From an uncultured Flavobacterium sp. (GTDB lineage: Bacteria > Bacteroidota > Bacteroidia > Flavobacteriales > Flavobacteriaceae), in NCBI GenBank assembly GCA_946480635.1, contig CAMLKV010000149.1, positions 1 to 6,088 of the forward strand: a stretch of 6,088 nt of DNA, written 5' to 3'. The first letter of the stretch is position 1; every line of letters starts with the position of its first letter. A model generated the notes under the pieces. That model ran no database searches, was not told the origin of the DNA, and saw only the letters and a program-made list of their open reading frames with translations. Made by a program: the position numbers and the translations under genes. Below, piece after piece: positions 1 through 6,088 of this stretch.

Positions 1-468
1 GGTCCGGGTAACCGATTCGACGCTTCTTTCCCCCATCGCCATTTCCATCGCGATTTTACGGAATTCTTTTTGGTAATCAAGCGTTGTTTTTTCTGAAATT
101 AATCTTGAGTGGTCCAGATTCTTTTTTAAACTTAATAGAATCTGATTAGGATTTACAGGTTTGATTAAGTAATCAGCTATTTTAGAGCCAATAGCTTCTT
201 CCATAATGTATTCCTCTTCACTCTTTGTAATCATAATTACAGGAACAGTAGCTATTTTTTCCTTAATTTCAGATAAAGTTTCTAATCCTGACATTCCAGG
301 CATATTCTCGTCGAGAAATACGACATCAAAATGTTTATCCTGAAACAAGTCTACGGCATCACGACCGTTATTACATGTTTTAACAGTGTAGTTTTTCTTT
401 TCTAGGAATAATATGTGTGGTTTTAATAGGTCAATTTCATCATCAACCCAAAGTATTTTAATGCTCAT
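1..468 (-). CDS. porX: PorX-like response regulator, N-terminal receiver domain (partial, runs off the left edge)
   Basis: The reverse strand reads openly from an ATG at 468 to the window edge, giving 156 residues without a stop. Residues 1-120 form a CheY-like receiver domain. The acidic pair is D9/D10, the phospho-acceptor is D53 in FLDENMPG, the switch threonine is T81 in MITKS, and the conserved lysine is K103 in IKP. The stretch EEYIMEEAIGSKIADYLIKP and the linker LDYQKEFRKI match what I recall of PorX from Flavobacterium. PorX couples a receiver to a PglZ-type phosphatase domain and works with the PorY kinase to control type IX secretion and gliding genes. The PglZ domain would lie beyond the left edge. 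The last 11 residues (bases 1-33) do not resemble PorX in any frame and are unusually GC-rich, so that end may be chimeric or of poor quality. A receiver with a different output domain cannot be excluded, because only the receiver is visible. Confidence 0.85.
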   Translation of the reverse strand, partial: MSIKILWVDDEIDLLKPHILFLEKKNYTVKTCNNGRDAVDLFQDKHFDVVFLDENMPGMSGLETLSEIKEKIATVPVIMITKSEEEYIMEEAIGSKIADYLIKPVNPNQILLSLKKNLDHSRLISEKTTLDYQKEFRKIAMEMAMGERSVESVTRT

Positions 469-597
469 ATGGTTCTATTTCTGTTGCAATTTACTATTTA
501 TTAAACATCAGTTTCATAAAAATATTGTAAAATATTGCTGAGTTTTTATTAATAATTAGTTTTCAATATATTTGGGCACTAACAAACCAAATTAATT
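469..597. promoter_or_regulatory. Divergent intergenic region between the porX-like gene and the M13 peptidase gene
   Basis: This 129-base, very AT-rich spacer separates two divergently transcribed genes and should hold both promoters. For the plus-strand gene, a good -7 element is listed separately at 567-574. For the minus strand, the best candidate is a degenerate element near 487-494 (TAAATTG on that strand), about 20 bases before the porX start; it departs from TANNTTTG, so support is weak. A directly repeated 9-mer, AAAATATTG, sits at 519-527 and 529-537, one helical turn apart. No ORF, RNA gene or hairpin was recognised. Confidence 0.5.
567..574 (+). promoter_or_regulatory. Bacteroidota-type -7 promoter element upstream of the M13 peptidase gene
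   Basis: TATATTTG matches the TANNTTTG -7 consensus of Flavobacterium and Bacteroides promoters. It ends 23 bases before the ATG at 598, which would give a leader of roughly 17-20 bases. No TTG lies at the usual 17-20 base spacing; the nearest, at 535-537, is too far. The -33 box is therefore weak or absent, and the call rests on the -7 match and its position. Confidence 0.5.
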
Positions 598-2565
598 ATG
601 AATTACAGTAAAGTTGCTATCCTTATACTTGGGGTTAGCTTATTTGCGATAAGTTGCAAAAAAGAAAAAGAATTTGATCCAAATGCACCAGATGTTTTAG
701 TTACAAATAGAGATACATTAACAAGTCCGTCTGATGATTTTTTTACTCATGCTAACGGAGGATGGTTTAAAAAGAACCCTATACCAGATTCTGAACGCAG
801 TAAAATGCTAATAAAGGAACAAACAAGCAAAAAATAGGTGATTTCTATGCCTCTGGAATGGATACAATTACTATTGATAAGCAAGGGATTAGTCCTTTAA
901 AGAATGAATTAGCTAAAATTGATGCAATTAAAGACATTCCTTCACTTTTAAATTCTATTGCTTATTTACATACTATAGGTGCTAGTCCAGCTTTTGGATT
1001 TTATGTGGGTCAAGACGATAAGATTAGTACAAAATATGCTTTATTCTTTTCTCAAGGAGGTTTAGGGATGGGTAATCGTGATTACTATTTTAATACAGAT
1101 AAAGAAACGGCTACAATTAGAGCAGAATATGTGAAACACCTTGAAGCTATGTCAAAGCTTATGGGAAATAACGCTTCTTTGGCTAAATCGAATGCTGAAG
1201 TAATCATGAAGTTAGAAACTAGCTAATAATTCTAGAAAACTTGAAGCACTTCGCGATCCAATTAAAAATTACAATAAAATGTCATTGGCTCAGTTTAAAT
1301 TGGCTACGCCAAATATTGCTTGGGACAAAATGCTTTCAATAATGAATATTAAAAAGGCAGATACTGTAATTGTTGGTCAGCCAGAATTTTATAAAGCATT
1401 AAATAAAACAATAAAATCATATTCAATTAATGATTGGAAGACATATTTGAAATGGGATTTAATAAATAGTTATGCGTCATATTTAGGTAAAGATTTTGAA
1501 AAACAGAATTTCTACTTTTATTCAACAGTGATGAGTGGTGTAAAAGAACAAAAGCCTCGTTGGAAAAGAGTAGTTGAACAAACAGATGGTTCTTTGGGAG
1601 AGTTGATAGGACAAGTTTATGTTGATGAATATTTACCAAAAGGGACAAAAGAAAAGCTTTTGGAAATAGGAAACAATATTCGCGATGTATATGCAGAAAG
1701 AATTAAAAAATTAGACTGGATGAGTCCAGAAACTAAGAAAAAAGCGCTTAATAAACTTTCTAAAATAGTTATGAAAGTTGGTTATCCAGATAAATGGAAA
1801 GATATGTCTTCGGTTTCAATCAGTAGAGGTACTTATTGTGCTAATGTAATGGCTGTAAACAAATGGAGTTACAATGATATGGCTACTAAATTTGGAAAAC
1901 CAGTTGATAGAAGCGAGTGGGGAATGTATCCTCAAACATATAATGCTTACTATAGCCCAAGCAACAATGAAATTTGTGTTCCTGCATGTAATATAATTGT
2001 TCCAGGATTTGAAGGAAGAATGCCAGATGATGCCATTTTATATGGAATTATTGGAGGTTCAACATTTGGTCACGAAATCACTCACGGATTTGATGATCAA
2101 GGAAGTCAATATGACGAAAAAGGAAATCTAAATAACTGGTGGACTGCAGATGATTTGAAAAAATTCAAAGAAAAAACTAAAGCTATAGTGGCTCAGTACA
2201 CTAAATATGAAGCTTTACCAGGAAAATTTGTAAATGGAGATGCAACTCAAGGTGAAAATATTGCTGATTTAGGTGGAGTGGTAATGGGTTATGAAGCATT
2301 TAAAAAAACAACTCAGTTTAAGGAAAATAAAAAAATAGCTGGATTAACACCAAACCAAAGATTCTTCTTATCTTATGGCTATGCTTGGATGGTAAACATC
2401 AAACCAGAATCTTTAGGGCAGCAATTAATGACTGATGTTCATGCTCCTGCTAAGTATAGAATTAACGGAGTGTTAAGTAATATTGATGAGTTTTATAAAA
2501 CATTCAATGTGAAAGAAGGGAGCAAAATGTTTATTCCCGTAAAAGATAGAATTGTAATTTGGTAA
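598..2565 (+). pseudogene. M13-family (PepO/neprilysin-type) zinc metallopeptidase lipoprotein, disrupted by two frameshifts
   Basis: Three consecutive reading segments together make one M13 peptidase. Segment 1 (598-837) starts with a lipoprotein signal peptide whose lipobox AISC places the lipidated cysteine at residue 20, followed by the family motif DDFFTHANGGW. It shifts near 801 and stops at TAG 835-837. Segment 2 is open in another frame from 804 (NANKGTNKQKIGDFYASGMD) to TAA 1224-1226 and holds most of the N-terminal lobe. Segment 3 resumes the original frame from about 1219 (LANNSRKLEALRDP) to TAA 2563-2565. It carries the substrate-binding NAYY motif (about 1942-1953), zinc motif HEITH (2071-2085) and the third ligand in ENIADLGG (E at 2254-2256, D at 2266-2268). 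Intact relatives are about 680-690 residues by recollection. They are envelope-anchored peptidases that cut small peptides. The catalytic half is well preserved, so the damage is recent or a sequencing error. As read, only a lipopeptide of about 79 residues and catalytically incomplete fragments could be made. A separate terminator and promoter isolate this gene from the next one. Confidence 0.9.
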
Positions 2566-2576
2566 AACCTTAAAAT

Positions 2577-2612
2577 AAAACCCTAATTGTTCAGTTTCAA
2601 TTAGGGTTTTTT
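2577..2612 (+). terminator. Intrinsic terminator after the M13 peptidase gene
   Basis: A perfect 13-bp stem pairs AAAACCCTAATTG (2577-2589) with CAATTAGGGTTTT (2598-2610) across an 8-base loop, and the T run continues to 2612. It starts 11 bases after the M13 stop codon. The stem centre is GC-containing and a T tract follows, as expected for factor-independent termination. It separates the peptidase gene from the downstream HD/lpx cluster. Confidence 0.9.
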
Positions 2613-2628
2613 ATTATTGAAATAGTAT

Positions 2629-2636
2629 TATATTTG
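2629..2636 (+). promoter_or_regulatory. Bacteroidota-type -7 promoter element upstream of the HD hydrolase gene
   Basis: TATATTTG again matches TANNTTTG and is identical to the element upstream of the M13 gene. It lies between the terminator and the GTG start at 2656, leaving 19 bases and a predicted leader of roughly 13-16 bases. No TTG is found at proper -33 spacing, because the upstream segment is the terminator's T tract. It is the most likely start of the HD-lpxD-lpxC/fabZ transcription unit. Confidence 0.5.
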
Positions 2637-2655
2637 TTAGTCTAAATAGTATTTT

Positions 2656-3891
2656 GTGAGTAATACAAACAAACTAAAAATCTTTAATGATCCAATATAT
2701 GGTTTTATTACCATTCCCAATCCTTTCATTTACGATTTAATCCAGCATTCATATTTTCAACGTTTACGACGAATTTCACAAATGGGCTTGTCGTATTTGG
2801 TTTATCCAGGAGCAAATCATACCCGATTTCATCATGCATTAGGTTGCTTGCATATTATGCAAAAAGCAGTGAATGTTTTAAGATTTAAAAATGTACAGAT
2901 TTCGGATGAAGAAGAAAATGCTTTGTATGTGGCAATCTTACTTCATGATATAGGGCATGGACCATTTTCACATGCTATGGAACATAGTATAGTCGAAGAT
3001 GTGCATCACGAACAAATTTCGCTTCTTTTTATGAATAAGTTAAATAATGATTTTGATGGAAAATTAAGTTTAGCGATTAAAATATTTAAAGGAGAGTATC
3101 ATCGAAAATTCATGCTTCAATTAATATCTAGTCAGTTAGATATGGACAGGATGGATTATTTGAAGCGTGATAGTTTTTATAGTGGAGTAGAAGAAGGAAA
3201 GATTAACTCTGACCGATTAATCCAAATGATGAATGTGGTTGATGATGTTTTGGTGATTGAAGAAAAAGGAATTTATTCTGTTGAGAAGTTTTTAATGGCT
3301 CGTCGATTAATGTATTGGCAAGTTTATTTGCATAAAACCAGTTTAGTTGCTGAAGAGATTTTGACAAGAATTCTTAAAAGAGCAAAGGAATTATATCAGA
3401 AAGGATTTGATGTAGAATGTAGTAAACCTTTGCATTTTTTCATAGAAAATAAGATTAGTCTAGATCATTTCAATGATGAAATCCTAGATGAATTTGCAAA
3501 ATTAGATGATACAGATGTAATTGGAGCGATTAAAAACTGGCAATATCATGAGGACTTTACTTTATGCACTTTAAGTAAAATGATTATTAATAGAGATTTA
3601 CTTAAAATAAAAATGAGTAATGAAAAGTTTACTTCAGACGAAGTGCAACAACTTTTAGAACAATACTCAAAGGAAAGTAAGTTGAATACTTTAGAATCAA
3701 AATATTTTGTTTTTAAAGGTAAAATTAAGAATCAAGCTTACAGTAAAATTGCTGAACCAATAAGAATTTTGCAAAAAGATGGTGGTTTAGAAGATGTTGC
3801 AATATTATCTGACCAATTGTCTTTAAATGCTTTATCAAAGCATGTTACAAAATACTATCTATGTTATCCAAAACAACTTAATAAAAGTTAA
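2656..3891 (+). CDS. HD-domain phosphohydrolase of the dGTPase/SAMHD1-like family (COG1078 type)
   Basis: The 411-residue protein carries a complete HD metal site. R57 and H60 lie in TRFHHALG, H97-D98 in LLHDIGHGPFSH (with H101 and H106), and D164 in QLDMDRMDYLKRD. These align by eye with SAMHD1 R164, H167, H206-D207 and D311. Y168 and D172 match SAMHD1 residues Y315 and D319, while SAMHD1 K312 is R165 here. The likely activity is metal-dependent hydrolysis of a nucleotide, possibly a dNTP to deoxynucleoside and triphosphate, in the cytoplasm; the substrate is inferred from the family only. The C-terminal part (about 230-411) is helical and not recognised in detail. The start must be GTG at 2656, because TAG at 2647-2649 closes the frame and no other start codon lies between it and the conserved KLKIFNDPIYGFI opening. 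Full length for the family, with no sign of damage. It lies 32 bases upstream of lpxD and is probably co-transcribed with it. Confidence 0.88.
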   Translation: MSNTNKLKIFNDPIYGFITIPNPFIYDLIQHSYFQRLRRISQMGLSYLVYPGANHTRFHHALGCLHIMQKAVNVLRFKNVQISDEEENALYVAILLHDIGHGPFSHAMEHSIVEDVHHEQISLLFMNKLNNDFDGKLSLAIKIFKGEYHRKFMLQLISSQLDMDRMDYLKRDSFYSGVEEGKINSDRLIQMMNVVDDVLVIEEKGIYSVEKFLMARRLMYWQVYLHKTSLVAEEILTRILKRAKELYQKGFDVECSKPLHFFIENKISLDHFNDEILDEFAKLDDTDVIGAIKNWQYHEDFTLCTLSKMIINRDLLKIKMSNEKFTSDEVQQLLEQYSKESKLNTLESKYFVFKGKIKNQAYSKIAEPIRILQKDGGLEDVAILSDQLSLNALSKHVTKYYLCYPKQLNKS

Positions 3892-3908
3892 AATTCACAA
3901 AAAATTTA

Positions 3909-3916
3909 TACTTTTG
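3909..3916 (+). promoter_or_regulatory. Candidate -7 element immediately upstream of lpxD (would give a leaderless transcript)
   Basis: TACTTTTG matches TANNTTTG and ends only 7 bases before the lpxD ATG at 3924. A TTA at 3888-3890, overlapping the stop codon of the HD gene, stands in for the -33 TTG with an 18-base spacer. If used, transcription would begin at or a few bases before the ATG. The match could be chance in AT-rich DNA, with lpxD instead read through from the HD gene promoter. Confidence 0.35.
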
Positions 3917-3923
3917 CAAGAAT

Positions 3924-4835
3924 ATGAAGTTTACGGCCGAGCAAATAGCAGGTATTCTAGAAGGTGAAGTGATAGGAAATCCTAATGCTGAAGTTTCTAA
4001 ATTATCAAAAATTGAAGAAGGGACAGAAGGTTCGCTTACATTTTTAGCAAACCCAAAGTACATCAATTATATATATGAAACAAAGGCTACAATTACGATT
4101 GTAAATAAAACCTTTGAACCAGAAAATGCAATTACAACAACATTAATTAAGGTTGATGATGCTTATAAAGCTTTTTCAAAATTATTAGAGTTTTATAATC
4201 AAATTAAGCTAAATAAAACCGGAATCGAAGTTCCTTGTTTTTTGTCTGAATCAGCACAACATGGAGGGAATTTTTATTTAGGAGCGTTTAGCTACATTGG
4301 GGAAAATGTTGTAATTGGAAAAGATTGTACCATTCATTCAGGAGCTATTGTAGGTGCTGATGGTTTTGGTTTTGCGCCAAATGAAAACGGAGAATACAGT
4401 AAAGTACCCCAAATAGGAAATGTTATTATTGAGGATAATGTAGATGTAGGTGCAGGTACAACAATTGATAGAGCAACTTTAGGATCAACTGTAATTCGTA
4501 AGGGAGTTAAGCTTGATAATCAAATTCAAATTGCTCATAATGTTGAAATTGGCGAAAATACTGTGATCGCTGCTCAAACTGGAGTAGCAGGTTCAACAAA
4601 AATTGGTAAAAATTGTATGATTGGCGGACAAGTTGGAATCGCTGGTCACCTAATTGTTGGGAATGGTGTTCGCATTCAAGCTCAAACTGGGGTGGGAAGA
4701 AACTTAAAAGATAATGAAACCTTACAGGGAAGCCCCGCATTAGCATATAGTGATTACAATAAATCTTATGTACATTTTAAAAACTTACCTAAGATTGTTT
4801 CAGAAATAGAAGAATTAAAAAAGAAAAATAATTAA
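3924..4835 (+). CDS. lpxD: UDP-3-O-(3-hydroxyacyl)glucosamine N-acyltransferase LpxD, apparently missing two beta-helix coils
   Basis: LpxD transfers a 3-hydroxyacyl chain from acyl carrier protein to the 2-amino group of UDP-3-O-acyl-glucosamine, the third step of lipid A synthesis, acting as a cytoplasmic trimer. Residues 1-100 form the uridine-binding domain, including LTFLANPKY (F40 and Y46 correspond to the uridine-stacking residues of characterised LpxD). A left-handed beta-helix of hexapeptide repeats follows (about 114-265) with the signature VGADGFGF and catalytic H205 in QIAHNVEIG (E. coli H239). The C-terminal helix is about 281-303. The protein has 303 residues against 341 in E. 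coli. The gap falls in one place: YIGENVVIG runs straight into KDCTIHSG near residue 132, about 36 residues short, equal to two 18-residue coils. The frame is intact and everything else matches the family. The start at 3924 is the only candidate before the conserved MKFTAEQIA. Three bases separate its stop from the next gene, so the two are translationally close. Confidence 0.93.
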   Translation: MKFTAEQIAGILEGEVIGNPNAEVSKLSKIEEGTEGSLTFLANPKYINYIYETKATITIVNKTFEPENAITTTLIKVDDAYKAFSKLLEFYNQIKLNKTGIEVPCFLSESAQHGGNFYLGAFSYIGENVVIGKDCTIHSGAIVGADGFGFAPNENGEYSKVPQIGNVIIEDNVDVGAGTTIDRATLGSTVIRKGVKLDNQIQIAHNVEIGENTVIAAQTGVAGSTKIGKNCMIGGQVGIAGHLIVGNGVRIQAQTGVGRNLKDNETLQGSPALAYSDYNKSYVHFKNLPKIVSEIEELKKKNN

Positions 4836-4838
4836 ACC

Positions 4839-6088
4839 ATGGTTAAGCAAAAAACCATTCAATCAGAAATTACTCTTACCGGTGTAGGACTTCATACTGG
4901 AAAAGAGGTTACAATGACTTTCAAACCAGCACCAGTAAACAATGGTTTTACTTTTGTGCGAGTAGACTTAGAAGGACAACCAATAATCGAAGCTGATGCA
5001 GCCTATGTAGTTACAACTCAAAGAGGAACTAACCTTGAAAAATTAGGGGTTATGATTCAAACCCCTGAACATGTTTTGGCAGCAATTGTAGGTTGTGATT
5101 TAGACAATATTATTATCGAATTAAATGCTTCTGAATTGCCAATTATGGATGGTTCGTCAAAATATTTTGTTGAAGCTATTGAGAAAGTTGGTGTTGTTGA
5201 GCAAGATGCAGAAAGAAATGTATTTGTTGTCAAAGACGTAATCTCTTATGTTGATGAATCTACAGGAAGTGAAATAACTGTTATCCCTGCTGATGATTAT
5301 CAAGTAACTGCAATGGTTGATTTTGGTACAAAAGTGCTTGGTACTCAAAATGCAAGTATGAAAAATATTTCAGAGTTCAAGACTGAAATTTCTGCTTGTC
5401 GTACATTCAGTTTTTTACATGAGCTTGAGATGTTGCTTGAAAATGGATTAATTAAAGGAGGGGACTTAAATAATGCGATTGTTTATGTTGATAAAGAATT
5501 ATCTACAGAAACAATGGAAAAATTAAAAGTTGCCTTTGGAAAAGAAAAAATCTCTGTAACTCCAAACGGAGTTTTAGATAACTTAACACTTCATTTTCCT
5601 AATGAGGCAGCTCGTCACAAGCTACTTGATGTAGTTGGAGATTTAGCTTTAATTGGTACTAAAATCAAAGGTAAAGTTATAGCGAATAAACCCGGGCATT
5701 TTGTAAATACTCAGTTTGCAAAAAAAATGTCTAAATTGATTAAAAATGAGCAACGTAACAATGTTCCTGTTTATGATTTAAACAAAGAACCTTTAATGGA
5801 CATTCATAAAATTATGTCTATGTTGCCACACCGTCCACCTTTTTTACTTGTTGACAGAATTTTAGAAATGACTGATACGCAGGTGGTAGGACTTAAAAAT
5901 GTTACTATGAACGAAGATTTCTTCGTAGGACATTTTCCAGGAGCGCCAGTAATGCCAGGAGTTTTAATTGTTGAAGCGATGGCGCAAACAGGAGGTATTT
6001 TAATTTTAAGTACTGTCCCTGATCCTGAAAATTATTTGACTTATTTTATGAAAATTGATAATGTAAAATTCAAGCACAAAGTATTGCC
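4839..6088 (+). CDS. lpxC/fabZ: Bifunctional LpxC-FabZ fusion: UDP-3-O-acyl-GlcNAc deacetylase / 3-hydroxyacyl-ACP dehydratase (partial at right edge)
   Basis: The 416 visible residues begin with LpxC (about 1-305), the zinc deacetylase that commits the cell to lipid A synthesis. H78 in TPEHVLAA, H260 and D264 in RHKLLDVVGD are the zinc ligands (E. coli H79, H238, D242), and H287 in PGHFVN matches the catalytic histidine near the C-terminus. IMDGSS (102-107) is also conserved. A short linker (VPVYDLNKEP) leads into FabZ from about residue 320: DIHKIMSMLPHRPPFLLVDR, then catalytic H365 in GHFPG and E379 in VEAMAQ, spaced 14 residues apart as in E. coli FabZ (H54, E68). FabZ dehydrates (R)-3-hydroxyacyl-ACP during fatty-acid elongation. 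The fusion is the usual Bacteroidota arrangement and is not an artefact: the frame is continuous and no lesion is seen. About 45 C-terminal residues of FabZ lie beyond the edge. The ATG at 4839 is three bases after the lpxD stop, consistent with one operon. In relatives lpxA usually follows. Confidence 0.95.
   Translation, partial: MVKQKTIQSEITLTGVGLHTGKEVTMTFKPAPVNNGFTFVRVDLEGQPIIEADAAYVVTTQRGTNLEKLGVMIQTPEHVLAAIVGCDLDNIIIELNASELPIMDGSSKYFVEAIEKVGVVEQDAERNVFVVKDVISYVDESTGSEITVIPADDYQVTAMVDFGTKVLGTQNASMKNISEFKTEISACRTFSFLHELEMLLENGLIKGGDLNNAIVYVDKELSTETMEKLKVAFGKEKISVTPNGVLDNLTLHFPNEAARHKLLDVVGDLALIGTKIKGKVIANKPGHFVNTQFAKKMSKLIKNEQRNNVPVYDLNKEPLMDIHKIMSMLPHRPPFLLVDRILEMTDTQVVGLKNVTMNEDFFVGHFPGAPVMPGVLIVEAMAQTGGILILSTVPDPENYLTYFMKIDNVKFKHKVL

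Noticed and set aside
858..1226. A separate small gene starting at ATG 858
   Set aside because: The frame is already open and homologous to M13 peptidases from 804, and ATG 858 is an internal methionine (ASGMD). It is part of the broken peptidase gene.
801..1226. Programmed frameshifting joining the three M13 segments
   Set aside because: No slippery heptamer with a downstream structure is evident at either switch, and family residues are missing at both joins. Deletion or error explains this better.
1427..1648. 73-codon open frame on the minus strand within the M13 gene
   Set aside because: It lies opposite a segment coding for well-conserved M13 residues. It shows no recognisable motif or start signals and is best explained as a shadow frame.
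3878..4066. 62-codon minus-strand open frame across the HD/lpxD junction
   Set aside because: It overlaps the conserved start of lpxD antisense and resembles nothing known, so it is a shadow frame.
4507..4746. 79-codon minus-strand open frame inside lpxD, rich in Gln and Phe
   Set aside because: The biased composition comes from the antisense of the hexapeptide-repeat codons, not from a real gene.
5157..5348. 63-codon minus-strand open frame inside lpxC
   Set aside because: It is antisense to a conserved LpxC segment and has no independent support.
4839..6088. LpxC-FabZ fusion as an unusual gene fusion or assembly error
   Set aside because: The fusion is the standard arrangement in Bacteroidota, the linker and both active sites are intact, and the frame is continuous.

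Overview
The window looks like a stretch of a Flavobacterium-type chromosome (Bacteroidota). Its DNA is AT-rich, there are no purine-rich Shine-Dalgarno sites, and TANNTTTG-type -7 promoter elements lie just upstream of three genes. The gene content also fits: a PorX-type regulator, an M13 lipoprotein peptidase, an HD phosphohydrolase, lpxD, and the lpxC-fabZ fusion typical of this phylum. The assignment rests on protein motifs and remembered family resemblance; no search was run.

Layout. Bases 1-468 (minus strand) hold the receiver-domain end of a PorX-like response regulator that runs off the left edge. A 129-base divergent spacer follows. On the plus strand, 598-2565 is a gene for an M13 (PepO/neprilysin-type) zinc metallopeptidase lipoprotein, broken by two frameshifting lesions, and it ends at a strong intrinsic terminator (2577-2612). 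A new promoter then leads into an HD-domain phosphohydrolase (2656-3891), lpxD (3924-4835) and a bifunctional lpxC-fabZ gene (4839 to the right edge). The last three genes are closely spaced and probably co-transcribed.

How the genes work together. LpxC removes the acetyl group from UDP-3-O-acyl-GlcNAc and LpxD adds the N-linked 3-hydroxyacyl chain, so the two perform consecutive steps of lipid A synthesis. The FabZ domain fused to LpxC draws on the same (R)-3-hydroxyacyl-ACP pool for fatty-acid elongation. The HD protein is probably a nucleotide hydrolase, with no clear mechanistic link to lipid A. The PorX-like regulator belongs to type IX secretion control and is divergently transcribed.

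What stands out. I found no new multi-gene system, mobile element, CRISPR array or RNA gene. The notable signals are sequence lesions: two frameshifting losses in the M13 gene, an apparently in-frame loss of about 36 residues (two beta-helix coils) from LpxD, and a GC-rich tail at bases 1-33 where the PorX reading departs from its family. Three of these look like clean deletions, so the region is either genuinely prone to deletion or contains assembly errors. Raw reads would decide.
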